DNA from: Perognathus longimembris pacificus
Lineage: Eukaryota; Chordata; Mammalia; Rodentia; Heteromyidae
Direction of reading: 5' to 3'
Length of the DNA stretch: 64,000 bases
NCBI RefSeq assembly: GCF_023159225.1
Contig: NC_063164.1
Coordinates: 72,091,300-72,155,299 of the forward strand
Shown one piece after another: positions 20,581 to 32,484 of the stretch. Position 1 is the first letter of the stretch. Each line of letters opens with the position of its first letter. The notes below the pieces were generated by a model, which had not been told where the DNA came from, searched no databases, and saw only the letters and a list, made by a program, of their open reading frames with translations. A program made the translations under genes and the position numbers.

Positions 20581-21040
20581 TAGGGTCAGTAAATAATTAT
20601 TTTTATTTCAAACAATAAAAAAGTATCACGATAAATGTTGTTTGGTCCTAACTCTTTTTTTATTCTGCCAAGTACTATTTGGATATTTATAACACCATTC
20701 AAGGGCCATACAAAATTTTCAATATACTCAGTTGGGCAATGGCTGATGAGAAGCACATAACAAACATATGGCCCATGACTGGACAATCCCTACTCCTGCT
20801 TCAATTATAATCAATGACTGATGAGTTTTACTGTCTAGGTGAACAAATAAGCTATTTTCTAACATGTTACCACCTATAAAATACTAAAGCCAGTAAAACC
20901 CCTATTTACTAAGAGCAAAAGAACTACCTTTCTTCAGGTGTAACACAAAAAATAAGGAAAAGTAGAACTAAAGAACAAAGAATAAAGTTATCCATTCTTA
21001 AATCCAATAGTAGAACAGAAATAGGAAACTAATATACCTT
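20581..21040. other. No gene seen
   Basis: Unique AT-rich intron before the U6 pseudogene. Confidence 0.5.
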
Positions 21041-21045
21041 TGCTT

Positions 21046-21132
21046 CTGCTTCTCATAAATTTGCATACCATTCTTCACCAGGAGGCATGCTAATCTTTTC
21101 TATACCATTCCAATATGTGCTCCGTAAGCAAA
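21046..21132 (-). pseudogene. RNU6-P: U6 snRNA pseudogene
   Basis: Read on the minus strand from about 21132, the sequence follows U6: a degraded 5' stem (CTTACGGAGCACATA), TTGGAAT, then AGATTAGCATG, a CCTCCTGGTGAAGAATG-like middle, GCAAATT and a degraded 3' stem ending near 21046. The conserved ACAGAGA box reads TAGAAAAGA. Several bases are deleted and many substituted, and there is no terminal T-run or upstream proximal element, so it is a retroposed dead copy. U6 acts in the spliceosome; this copy is not expected to. Confidence 0.8.
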
Positions 21133-21139
21133 TATTGTT

Positions 21140-22264
21140 TACAGAAATGTCTACAAAGAATCTTGCAACTTTGTTTGCCCACCTTAATTGTACCTTCCAC
21201 CATCTCTTCTATATCCTCACACACAGAAATGTTCTAATAATTTCTTTAAGAACAAAGATTAATAAAACTATAATAATTATTTGAGTTCTTGTCAATTTTC
21301 TACTTGTGAAACACTTCACCAAAATATTCAAAATATTCTGACTGGACCACTGAAAGAAACTAAAGTTCAGAAGAAGTGTAAATGATAACTTGTCATTTAA
21401 CAATGTTACTTTTGTCATGCCAAAGCTGGCCAATTTCTTGGTTCAGATCTAACCTCAATATGGAAACCTAACATGAAGATTTGAGTAGGAAAAAATAAAG
21501 AAATCAGAGATAGTAGCTTTGATAATTATATTCTTTCATTGTGATCTATTCAGGCAGTGAGAAAATGGGGAAGGAACAGGAACAAAAAGAAGAAACAGGA
21601 TTAAAGACAAAAGGAAGATGAAAGGACTAGAGAAGAACTATTTCCAGAGTCATTCTCACTTAAGCAGCTGACTGGTGGGTGAGTCAGGGGTCAACAATTC
21701 TAATATGTGGCCCTCTATGAAATCTGAAAAACAATTCCTAATGGAATTCACACACACTTTTTCCCACTTTATCACTTATACCCACCTGTGCCTGGCTTTT
21801 CTCTTATAAGCTGTTTCATTTATTCTATAATTAAATTACATAGCAAAAAGAAAAATAAGAGAAAAATAGAAGTAACAGTGAATGAATAAAATATTCAAAT
21901 GAGAAAAAAGAAAAGGACTAAAACCTGAAAATTGTATAAGAAATAAAGTCCAACCAAGGATCATATAATCCTTTTAAGAGGTGAACACTGGTGCTATAGA
22001 AGATGCTTGCAAGAGCACAGTACTAAGTATAAAATAAATCACAATAGTTTTCTTCAACAGAAGTACCAGACACTGCTAGTCCATTCTATTTGCAACAGAA
22101 CCTTAACAGTTTTCTTTAATGCGTGACACATTCCTTGATCCCTGAAGCTAACCTAAAAGGTGAGGCTAAGAAGAAAAAATTCCTCCAAGAGTCAGTTTCA
22201 TAAACATGTTTTCTCTCAGCTGTGATCTGCAGGTGGTGAATCCATCCCTTCATTTAAAATCTTT
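21140..22264. other. No gene seen
   Basis: About 1.1 kb of unique DNA; the small frames near 21087-21433 are chance. Confidence 0.5.
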
Positions 22265-22265
22265 G

Positions 22266-22517
22266 TGAAGCCAGGTGCCAGTGGCTCATGCCTATAATAA
22301 TGCTCATTAGTCAGGAGGCTAAGGACGGATGTTAGAAGCTAGCCCAGAGAAGGGAAGTCTGTACCACTCTGTTCTCCAATTAATCACCAAAAAACTGGAA
22401 GTAGACCTGTGATGTGACACAGATGATAAGAGAACTAGCCTCAAGCAAAAATGCTCACAAACAGCATCCAGGCCATGAATTCAAGTCCCAGGATCTGAAC
22501 AACAACAAAAAAAAGTG
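22266..22517 (+). mobile_element. B1/7SL-head + Geo SINE
   Basis: CCAGGTGCCAGTGGCTCATG head, CTCCAATTAATCACC linker, a diverged Geo half (GTGATGTGACACAGATGATA) and a CAACAACAAAA tail. Confidence 0.75.
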
Positions 22518-22754
22518 TTCAGCTTGGTACAAGGCACAGTTACCACATACACAGAAAACAGAAAATATGTGTAATATCATCTTGAGCTCTCATGGAAAAT
22601 ATACACATAAACGTATAGAAAGTGGTGCCACCCAACATTTAAATGTTCATTTTTCAAGTTGAAAGTACACAATTTCTAATTATGATACAGCCAGTGCCTA
22701 CAATCTGTCTCTAGAGGAAACAAGAAACAGAGTGATATTCTTCAAAGGATGGGC

Positions 22755-22890
22755 CTTGCACAGACAGCCTCCATCAAAAACCACCAAAATGTTGATTTCT
22801 GGGCCCATTCCAGACCCACCAAACCAAATTTCCTAAATGTGTTGTTCATTTGGAACAATGAAGTTTTAATAATCTGTTGTCTTTTTTCAC
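22755..22890 (+). mobile_element. Possible MER5-like hAT remnant
   Basis: GCCTCCATCAAAAACCACC..., TTTCTGGGCCCATTCCAGAC and CCAAATTTCCTAAATG recall the MER5 core. Weak. Confidence 0.35.
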
Positions 22891-23968
22891 ATCCAGAGGA
22901 AATAAAAATAGATTGTATTAATTTATGTAGAAGCAAATAAAAATATTTTTAAGCATGAAACAAGAGTAACCAATACAAAGCAGATGTTCAATAATAATAT
23001 GCTTTCTTTGGGAATGGAGAATATGGAGGAGGTTTTGGCCCCAGAAAGAATACTCTTTGTAGGGTAACTTTTTGTTTTGAATGGGTGCTTTCATTTATTG
23101 AGGGCAGAAGAAGGTTGATAGGAAAGAATAGTTATTAAAGGTACATTGTTGTAACTTGTCAAAAAAAATCTGAAGTTAAGTGGTCAGGCCAGCACTAAAG
23201 AGCTGAGCTCTTAACTAGCTACATACTATAGCCAACAATCCAATCACTGGGCCCTCTTATGTCATCACCTTAAGCTATTAATTTTGATAAAGTATTCTAC
23301 ATGATCTTTCATTTGCTCTTAGGACACCAAGAACTTTGCCCAATTTTTGTTTAACAAAAATCAAGCATTTATCTCAAAGTCTTCCTCATATTCCCTGCCT
23401 ACATTATGCTTCTGCAATCCATTTTATCTGCTGATCTCAATGATTTCTCTCAGGTTTCATTTAAACAACTACCTTTTGCCTCCATATGTAATTATATACC
23501 CTTGGGTAAAAAGCTCCCAGTTGTAAGGAAGTTTTCTGAAAATGACAACCAATTATTTAGGTCTTCTTCTAGAATGTTAGCAACTGTCAAGTTTAGTCAT
23601 TTCCTATTTTCATGACTTGTTTTGAATTTCTCTTGGTCTTAACTTTTGGGTGATTTTGGCATCATCTATCAAAGGCCTACACTATTCATACAAAATTTAA
23701 CTCTCTTCCCCAAAGTATATATAGTATCTCAAATAGAATTCCCTTCACAAAGTCTATCTAGAGACTGATATTTGCTCCACTGCTATCTAGAATATTTTCT
23801 TGAATCATTAGTTTCACTAAATATGGCCACTAGCTATATGTATTTACTGATCCTTAGAAATATGAGGCATCTGAACTGAAGTGTGCTTAAAACAAAAAAT
23901 TTCTCATTAATAATTTTATATTGATTGCAATTTGAAATGACATTCTATATATTGAATAAAATACATTA
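22891..23968. other. No gene seen
   Basis: About 1.1 kb of unique DNA. The frame at 23406-23615 (Leu/Ser-rich, 69 residues) has no recognisable homology. Confidence 0.5.
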
Positions 23969-23971
23969 TTA

Positions 23972-24075
23972 ATTTGACCATGGTGGTACATGCCTGTAAT
24001 CCTAGTTACTCTGAATGCAGAGATGAGTAAGAGTATCAGTTGAGTCTAGCCTAGGCAAATAGGAAAAGAAAAAAG
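23972..24075 (+). mobile_element. B1-like SINE monomer
   Basis: CCATGGTGGTACATGCCTGTAATCC...GAGTCTAGCCTAGGCAAATA and a short A-rich tail; no Geo half. Confidence 0.65.
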
Positions 24076-24094
24076 AAAAGCTCATGTCAACCAA

Positions 24095-24238
24095 CAAGCT
24101 GAGCATAGTAGCTCACATCTACAATCCCAGCTAAGCAAGAGATACAGGTAGGAGGTCTGAAGTCAGCCTTCGCAAAGAAAACAGAGGACACTATCCAAAA
24201 AATAGTTTAAGCAAAACAGGAAAAAACAAAGGCTGAGG
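24095..24238 (+). mobile_element. B1-like SINE monomer
   Basis: GAGCATAGTAGCTCACATCT...CAATCCCAGCTAAGC and a worn 3' part; no Geo half. Confidence 0.55.
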
Positions 24239-24239
24239 A

Positions 24240-25930
24240 ATTCATGTAACTACAGCCATCTAATTTTAGATAAATCCAAAACGTGCACTGGAAAAAAAAA
24301 AAAGCCTATTCAACAACGGTCCTTGGAAAACTGGATACTCCATGCAGAAGACTGAAATGAGACCCATAACTCTCACTCTGTGCTACTATTAATTCAAAGT
24401 AGATCAGGATCTAAATGTAAAACGTGAAACTTTGAAACTACTATAGGATATAAAATAAGAACACTAGAACCTTACACAGGCAGTAAATTTTAGTAGCTCA
24501 AAATCTAGTAGCTCAACAAATAAGAGCATCAAGAGCATAAGATTGCATCAAACTAAAAAGCTTCTGGCACAACAGAGTAGTCATTAGGCTAAAAAAAGTC
24601 TTCAGGAAACTCAGAATTCTGCCAAAATACTAACAACCTAATTAATAAATGGGAAATAAACTGAAGAAATGCTTCTCCATCCTCTAAAGAAGTAATACAG
24701 ATGGGCACCAATGGTCCGTGTCTATAATCCTAGCTATTCAGGAGGCTGAGATCTGAGGATTGTGGTTCAAAGCTAGCCTGGGCAGGAAAGCCCATGAGAC
24801 TCTTATCGCCAAAAGATCACCAAAAAGCCAAATGCAGAGACATGGCTCAGGTGACAGAGTACTAACCTTGACCACAAGTACAGCACTAAGGTCCTAAATT
24901 CAAATCCAAAGGAAAACAAAAAAAAGGAGGGGGGTACAAATAACTAATAAATACAAGAAGAACTACTCAACATTCCTGGTCAAACAGGAAGGGCAAATAA
25001 AGAGAACACTGAGATTCTATCATACTCCAGTTAGAATGACCATCATCACCATGAACACAAACAACAACAAATGCTAGCAAGGATGTGAGGAACCCTTATA
25101 AACCACTGGTTGGAATATGAACTAGTATAACCACTATGAAAATCAGTATGGATGTTCCTCAAAACCCTAAAAATAGAACTATCCAAGAAACAGTAATACA
25201 ACTCTTGGGTATTTAGCTGAAAGGAACTCAGGATATACTGGAGCAACCTAAAAACTCATATTTACCCCACTATTTACAATAGCCAATCTAAGGAACAGCC
25301 CTATAGCTGATGAATGGATCGAGAAAATACATTTATGTAATATATAAATAATAAAAATGTATATAAGAATATTCTTAAGCCATAAAGAAATTATATCATT
25401 TTCACAGAAACGGATAGATCCGTAAACTATCATATTAAGTAAAATAAATCAGGTTCAGAAAGACAAGGTTACATGTTTTCTCTCATATGTGGATGCTAGA
25501 TCTAAAAAACAAACATATACATAAGCACATACAAAATTATAAACACACACACACACACACCACATACTCACACACGATGAACCTGATTAAAGTTTAGTAC
25601 ATGCATGTGAGAGACACACCGCTGATGTTCTTTTGAACAATTCACAAGGACTGCAACAAAAATGATTAGGAACTTGAAATGTATCCTGTCTGAAGCACTG
25701 GTTTTAGTGGGAGGAGGCAGTGGTGAAAGAGGACAAATATGATTTAAAAAAAATACATATGCACATACATGAACATGGAATGATAAAGCTTCTTGAAACT
25801 GGTTTAGGAAGGAGGTGGGCAGGAGAAAGAATGATGAGGGTTACTCTTCTCAAGATCCATGCATACTTAAAGGAACATATTGAAAATGAAACCCCTTTGT
25901 ACGACTAATTGATGCTAATTTAAAATATTA
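24240..25930 (+). mobile_element. LINE-1 distal ORF2 and 3' UTR remnant
   Basis: The first part (24240-24690) follows LINE-1 ORF2 C-terminal sequence: TCAACAACGGTCCTTGGAAA, GCATCAAACTAAAAAGCTTC and CACAACAGAG. After a SINE the 3' block continues (AGATTCTATCATACTCCAGT, ATGAATGGATCGAGAAAATA, TTTTCTCTCATATGTGGATG), then a G-rich 3' UTR and an end at ATGAAACCCCTTTGTACGAC. Many stops; dead. A CA tract lies at 25542-25575. Confidence 0.8.
24697..24935 (+). mobile_element. B1/7SL-head + Geo SINE
   Basis: CACCAATGGTCCGTGTCTATAATCC head, CTTATCGCCAAAAGATCACC linker, and Geo half with ATGGCTCAGGTGACAGAGTA. Inserted in the LINE-1. Confidence 0.75.
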
Positions 25931-25936
25931 ATTTTC

Positions 25937-26022
25937 TAATGGTCTGGAAGAGGCATGTCTCAAGTGATAGAGTGTCTGTCTAGCAAGGACCAAATCCAAG
26001 TCCAAACTCTGACTGCCAAAAA
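25937..26022 (+). mobile_element. Short ID/Geo-like fragment
   Basis: GAGGCATGTCTCAAGTGATA ... TCCAAACTCTGACTGCC, a tRNA-like piece with A- and B-box remnants. Confidence 0.4.
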
Positions 26023-26500
26023 TATTATCTAAATTAATGTCACATGTTAAAAAATTAATATGAAAGATTTAAATTTTCATTTTGTGGCTGCATTGGTACA
26101 GTACTGCTCTAAACACTCCATCATTCTAAGCATTACTGGCCAAATACCCTCATTATTACACATACCATTCTTAGAATGTACCCATTCTATGTGTTCCAAC
26201 TCCTCTCACACCTTCATCAATTGGTTCTCCCAACTAAAAATATTCCACAAAATGCCGCACTGCAAATAATATATGTGTGCATTTGAAAGAATACACCTAG
26301 AAATCAAGTTAATATGAATGCCTCCAAAGTAGGAACTATGAATTAGGTGTCAAAGATATATAAACTACTCTGTCTTGTCTTACATTTGCAAACTATTCTC
26401 TTATTTATTGCTTTCTATCTGTACTTAGAAGCTTCCTTTAAGAAGGTAGGCTAATGACTATTTCTAACAAAGGATAAATAGAAATAAACAACTTTCTCTC
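26023..26500. other. No gene seen
   Basis: Unique DNA. The 69-residue frame at 26060-26269 is not recognisable as a protein family. Confidence 0.45.
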
Positions 26501-26502
26501 CC

Positions 26503-26605
26503 CGCCCCCCAACCCCATTGGGATTTGAAATCAAGAGCTCACACATGGTCAACTTACTTGCTTGTCTGGTATTCCAACACCTGAGCTACATCTCCAACAA
26601 GTAGA
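26503..26605 (-). mobile_element. ID-like tRNA-derived fragment
   Basis: Minus strand: GAGATGTAGCTCAGGTGTTG (A-box type) and GGACTT/TGATTTCAAATCCC (B-box type) about 60 bases apart. Probably an old ID monomer. Confidence 0.45.
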
Positions 26606-27115
26606 ACTTCTATTACTAAAATATTTATATGCAAAGCTAACATACAAGTTAAATGACTCATTATTAAGGAGGAAAAGTCATTCATAATTATCAGAAAGGA
26701 TGCACTTAACAGTGTCTGCCACAAACCCTGCTCAACCAGATGACCCAGGGGCAATGGTGGGTGACTCAGACTCCTATCATGATCACCAATTAGTTAGCAT
26801 TTCTATCAAAGTGAGAGGTCAAACCAATACAACTAATTTTACTGCCAAGAAATACAATAATAATGATGTTTCTGAATTTGGAGAAGAGTGATAAACCAAA
26901 AACATCAGATGAAAAGGCATGGCAGTATGTTTCTGAATGTTGAATAATATTCTAAAAATATAAAGAACACTAAAGTATATGCTACCAGGGCTTTAAATCA
27001 GCTATACAATCTGCTGAATATCTATTCATTAATACATAAGATGTTTACATCAAGACATTACTTAATTGGGCTTTGCATAAGTGTGTTTAATGTGGAAAAC
27101 GTAATTTATGACAGT
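26606..27115. other. No gene seen
   Basis: Unique DNA with a 63-residue chance frame (26700-26891). Confidence 0.45.
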
Positions 27116-27117
27116 TT

Positions 27118-27213
27118 TTAGGGACAGGATTCCACTAAAAGGCCCAGGCTGGACTCAACTCGGGATCTTCCCACAACCTCTTGAGTGCTGAGATTACAGA
27201 TGTCCACCTCCTA
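27118..27213 (-). mobile_element. B1 SINE monomer
   Basis: Reverse B1: GGACAGGATTCCACTAAAAG, CAGGCTGGACTCAACTCGGG, TTGAGTGCTGAGATTACAGA. Confidence 0.75.
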
Positions 27214-27922
27214 TGTTTGAATTCTTTTGTAGATGCAAAATGAGTAAGTAGAGCATGTTTTTAAAATTAGCTACTTAGTAATTGCTAAGTTTTATTACAG
27301 TAAGAACACATGCATACCAAACCACGACTTTCAGGTTTTCAATGCTAATTCAGAGACACCATTGGTAAGTAGAATTGGTAAGTGACCAAGTTTATCACTA
27401 TATTGGATGAAATCACCTAGACAGCAAGTAATCTTCACAAATAAGAATCCTTAAAATAGCAGACATTCAATAAGCTGTTTTTCTCTTACTCATACAAAAA
27501 CCAATAAAAAAGAAATGGAATGCAAATTGAAAAAAAGAAATTAGAGGAGTTGAAAGAAAAATATGTCACTTCAGAAAAACAAAAAAGCAAGAAGGTAACA
27601 ATTTAAACAGTTCTCTAGGACAACCCAAAAGTAGGAGGCAAGTTTGTCTTTAAAATGAAGTCTTTATTTAAAATAAGCCTAAATGTGGGGCATTTAGCAC
27701 CTTGCTTGACATGTAACTCCCTCTCCTATGTCTTTGCCTCCATGAGGTATGGGCCTTAAGCCCCCATCCTAGAACCTGGTTAAAAAAAAAAATTATCAAA
27801 TCATATTGCTGTTTCTCACAAATCTCTTAATAAGTTCAAGTCTTAGTATAGAAGGAGGATTTGCTCCAGAAAATAAATGTTCAGAAACTCATGTTTGCTT
27901 GTTATTTTTCAAATAGGTGATG
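27214..27922. other. No gene seen
   Basis: AT-rich unique intron. Confidence 0.5.
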
Positions 27923-27923
27923 T

Positions 27924-27925
27924 GA

Positions 27926-27993
<68 letters not shown>

Positions 27994-27995
27994 AA
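27924..27995. repeat. (GAAA)18 tetranucleotide microsatellite
   Basis: Eighteen perfect GAAA units (TTTC in the ACVR2A RNA strand), with no SINE attached; likely polymorphic. Confidence 0.95.
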
Positions 27996-29300
27996 TCTTA
28001 CCAGATGGCTAAGGAGAAGACTTAGGCCTAAGAATATTTAGGCCTCAGAATATTTATAAAATGAGTTTTTCAATATACATCTGCTCAAGTCCATTGAAAT
28101 TGAAAAGTCAGTAGAAGGTTTAAGAGCATCTGTTCTACACTTTTGCTTGCTAAGATTTACCAACAGTAGAGAACATAAGTTTCCCTCCCTTTCTTCATAA
28201 AAAAAAACCATACATAAAAATATATGTACAATTACATACGCACATAAATATACATCACACATATAAAAGACAAAGGTAGTTAACTATTTTCTTATTTAAA
28301 TAAAATCCTGACTGATAATACACACCAAATTAAGTTTTTAATATATTCTTTGAAGTCTTTAAAATTTAGGCATTAAAGTACAAAGAAAATGATAAGCTGA
28401 AGGTAAGTGTAAATATCATTTAAGTTATTTAATGACTGTTTATACCTTAAGTTGCTTGAATTTATTCAATACTGAAGATAAAGAAAAGGGAAAGAATGTA
28501 AGAGGAGGGAAGAGAAGGGAAGTGAAAGGAGAAACAATGTCTTCACAGCAACTGTCTTATAAAAATCAGCAAATACTCAACATAGCAAGGGAAGCAACTT
28601 TTCTAGACAAGTTCTAGGCACAGGTGAGGAGAATTAGCTTCAGACACTAACTACACATCTAAATGTTTAGAGTATATCAAACACAGAAACACACCAATAG
28701 AAATAGAAGAGTCTTTTACGCCTTAGGAAGTCTGCAATCCATTCTGAATAGCAAACATACCAAAATTTTAGAAATTATTTTTTAAAGTTGTATGCTTACT
28801 GGCAAACAAAATAATGAGGAATGTGAAGACTACTAAAAAGGATTTTTTTAAAAAAGATTAATTAGAAAAGCCTTCATAGAAGCAGAATCTGAAAATGATT
28901 TTAGCTATATTTAGAAGGTATAAAAAGAAATATATAAAGAAGGAAAAGGGTAGTCAGAGAAAAGAATGGCACATATGCAGAAAGCAGTCTGTACTGAGAA
29001 GTAATGAAAAAAGAAACTAATTAGAAGGGAAGAAAAAATGGGGTCTTCATGATATAGTCAGTGGATTACATGATAATTACCTACTCATGATAATTACAGT
29101 ATTTATATTCACTATAGTAACTTTATAGGTTATCATATCTAAAGCTGTAAGAGCTGAAGCATAAATCTCCAATATTTAATGCCAACTTCATCTGGGCAGT
29201 CTACAAGATACTAGATAGTCCAAAGAATTGTATAAAATGTGACATCTGCTCTAACAATAACAACAAAAAAGAAGAAGAAAAGACATGTTAAATTTGCCAT
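27996..29300. other. No gene seen
   Basis: About 1.3 kb of unique AT-rich intron with chance frames (28038-28262, 28432-28617). Confidence 0.5.
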
Positions 29301-29302
29301 TC

Positions 29303-29518
29303 TGGGCTGGGGATATAGCCTAGTGGCAAGAGTGCCTGCCTCGGATACACGAGGCCCTAGGTTCGATTCCCCAGCACCACATATACAGAAAACGGCCAGA
29401 AGCGGCGCTGTGGCTCAAGTGGCAGAGTGCTAGCCTTGAGCGGGAAGAAGCCAGGGACAGTGCTCAGGCCCTGAGTCCAAGGCCCAGGACTGGCCAAAAA
29501 AAAAAAAAAAAAAAAAAA
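29303..29518 (+). mobile_element. IDL-Geo SINE, very young copy
   Basis: Full-length, with intact boxes (GGGGATATAGCCTAGTGGC; AGGTTCGATTCC; GTGGCTCAAGTGGCAGAGTG) and a pure A tail. Perfect target-site duplication AATTTGCCATTCTG. The body reads identical to the minus-strand copy at 58634-58847. Confidence 0.95.
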
Positions 29519-29519
29519 T

Positions 29520-30482
29520 TTGCCATTCTGTTAAAGGTATAGTTTACACAAAGACTAATTCAAGAAAGAGAAATATATATAAACTGAGATCAAAAATAAC
29601 CTTTCATTCTTACTAAATAAAGAATAAGGAGTGATGACCAAGTAAAATGTTAAAGGGAGAAACAAAGAAATAACACTTAATTTGATGTTATGTAATATGA
29701 AAGTACCACAATATCTAATAAGCTTTATTGAATAGACTGTTTTCACTCTACTAAAAATGTTTTGCTTAGACAAAATACACTTAGTCTCTCCCACCCTACT
29801 CCAATATTCTCTTTTCACACACCCCACATACCTTCACATTTCCTCCACATCCTTGTGTGTACCCATCTCAATGTCTCACCAACTATTACTTTAACATTCA
29901 AGACACTACATAAGTAACATGGAAATAATTTACCAATTCAAACTTATCTCCCACATCAGTTCTATACATCAGAAATATAGCATTCCCATTGCCCCATCTT
30001 AGTTCTTGCCCCATTTTCACAGTCATTCCTGACCTACAAACATTTTTTCCATCTATGTAAATCTGAACTGAGCTTTCAAGGTTTACTAACATTTCATATT
30101 CTCCTTGAAGCTTTCCAAGCCTTTTCTGCCTCTTGATTTTTCATTGTTCTGAATTTCCCAGTACTCAACTAGTATTCAGATGGTTTTTAATACAACCTAA
30201 CATTTAAATATAAACTATATTGTAACATTTACTGTTGATTTATATAGAACTTTCTCTTCAACTAGCATCAGCATAGGCCACCTCTTTTTTATTTCTTTAC
30301 AACTCAACTTTGGAATGTTAAGCTTATACATCATCTCCCCCTTTCACATGATCTTTTCTAATAGTTCCTCAGATCCATTCATTCCCTGGATTTCCTTCTA
30401 TAGTTCTTCAAAAGATCACATTTAAGCACACCCACATATAGCTGAGTCATAAAGTGAATACTAGCTTAAGAAAGCAAAAGGC
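29520..30482. other. No gene seen
   Basis: Unique AT-rich intron; minus-strand frames of 90 and 64 residues have no family resemblance. Confidence 0.5.
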
Positions 30483-30483
30483 A

Positions 30484-30735
30484 AACTGGGTACTAGTGGC
30501 TCATACCTATAATCCTAGCTACTAAGAAGGCTGAGATCTGAGAATCAAGGTTCAAAGTCAGCTCAGGCATAAAAATCCCTGAAACTCTTCCCTCTAAATA
30601 ACCAGCAAAAAGCCCCAAGTGAAAGTGTACTCAATTGCTAGAGTACCAACCTTAAGCAAAACAGCCTCACAGAGTCTCATTCCTGAGAGTTTGAGGACCT
30701 GAGTTCAGGCACACATACACACAAAAGGCAAAAGG
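30484..30735 (+). mobile_element. B1/7SL-head + Geo SINE
   Basis: GGGTACTAGTGGCTCATACC head, CTCTAAATAACCAGC linker, diverged Geo half and AAGGCAAAAGGCAAAAGGC tail. Confidence 0.75.
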
Positions 30736-31950
30736 CAAAAGGCAAGAATGAACAGCCATTTTCCTCCATGAATGATACAAATCCATTTTAACATTTCTTA
30801 TTAAGAATCTAGCCAAACACACAGATAGCAAAACATGCAGGTTTCAAATTTTTCACAAACAATGATGAGCAATTCACCAAAACAAAAGGAATCTCCTTTA
30901 GAAAGTTCTCTACAGGCCATAAAAGTAAATCCTAGAATATCTTTGAATGTTGAAGAAAAATAATGCAAAATGCCATATTAAATGATTACATCTGGAAAAA
31001 CAAGCCATCAGGACTGTTTTTGTTTTTAAGGATATAAAATACAATTGAAAGCACTGACATAATCAAAAAGAGCAGTTATCTTTAGGAAATAAGCTAAGGA
31101 AAACAAAAAAAGGAGTAACAAAATAAAACTGTTAAAGTGCCCCAATGGTTAGAATTATCCATTTCTGATGTAGAATACATAGAACCTTTCCTCAAAATTG
31201 AAGAATTGGTGATGCTTATCAAATTAACGATCCACTAGAGTTGCAAACTACTATACTACTGGGAAAGGAAGAAAAACTCTTAAGCATGCCACGCAAAAAC
31301 CTCTATTTCATTTGTAATCAATTTATTGTTTCTAACCCTATCTCTCACTATTTTTCGTCTCCAATCTAAAAGAAAGTCAGCATACTGTAATTACCACACA
31401 AAATAACACCTCGCTGTTAATGCAATGCCAATTACTCTACCTGTAATGAGGACCACTTATTAAAATTATATAATCCCCCACCCCAGCTGTCCTGGATCCA
31501 ATCAAATGCCACAACTTACATTTACTACTTTTCTTCACATTTCAATGGACATGATATAGGCACCAACTCCACTGGTACTCAGCTAAGTACCAAGAATACA
31601 GAGATATTTAGCAATAATTCCTACAGATCTTATGTGATGAGATAGAGAAAACTAGAAAAACAAGAAGCACAACCATAAGTGTGGGTAAGATGCTACAGGA
31701 ACACAAACAGGAGGACCTAGCAACTTGCAAGAATAAGAGCTGAATGTGGTTGGGTTCCAGAGAAATTCCAGCAAACAAAAAAATAGAGTATGAAGGCAAA
31801 AAAAAAAAAGAGGTTCAAAGATTATGTAGTATTAAACTAGTACTACAGTGAAAGGCAGCAAGTAGAAGGAAATCAGGTGGAAAGAACAATCTCTGAGGTA
31901 CTATGTATTATATGAACAAACTTGACCGTTATTTGTAGGTGACAATAATT
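30736..31950. other. No gene seen
   Basis: About 1.2 kb of unique AT-rich intron. Confidence 0.5.
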
Positions 31951-31951
31951 T

Positions 31952-32183
31952 TTTGGTGCATGTGAGATCAAGATGTGTCTTGAACTCAGGGCCTCAAGCA
32001 ATCACACTTGGCTTTTACTCTCAAGGCAAACATTTTTCCACTTGAGCCACAACTCCACTTCCAGGATTTTTGCTGGTTAATTACAGTCTCACAAACTTTT
32101 CTTTTTGTTGGCTCAGAACTGCAATCCTCAGATCTCAGCCTCCTGAGTAGCTAGGATTACAGGTGTGAGCCACCAGCACCTGG
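31952..32183 (-). mobile_element. B1/7SL-head + Geo SINE
   Basis: Minus copy: TTCCACTTGAGCCACAACTC (Geo), TGCTGGTTAATTACAG linker, CTCCTGAGTAGCTAGGATTA head. Confidence 0.85.
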
Positions 32184-32275
32184 AGACAAAAGTGGGTGTC
32201 AGTGAACATACCTGCATATTTCAGCTACTCAAGGATCAAAGACAAGAGGCTGACCAGTGAATTTTTTTTAACCAT

Positions 32276-32470
32276 TGTTTTTAAAGCACAGTAGTGAATT
32301 CCTATAATCCCAGCTAATCTGAAGGTAGATATATAAGAACCATGGCCCAAGACCATCCAGAGGAAGTTATGAGACATATATGTAAAAACAAACTTAAAAG
32401 AATTGAAATTAACTAAAAAAGTGCTGAAGGCATAGCTGAAATGGTAGGCACAGAAAAAGAATGTCAAAGT
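32276..32470 (+). mobile_element. B1-like SINE, degraded
   Basis: AGCACAGTAGTGAATTCCTATAATCCCAGC head with a worn ID/Geo-like second unit (GAAGGCATAGCTGAAATGGT). Confidence 0.5.
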
Positions 32471-32484
32471 AAATGTCATGATAG

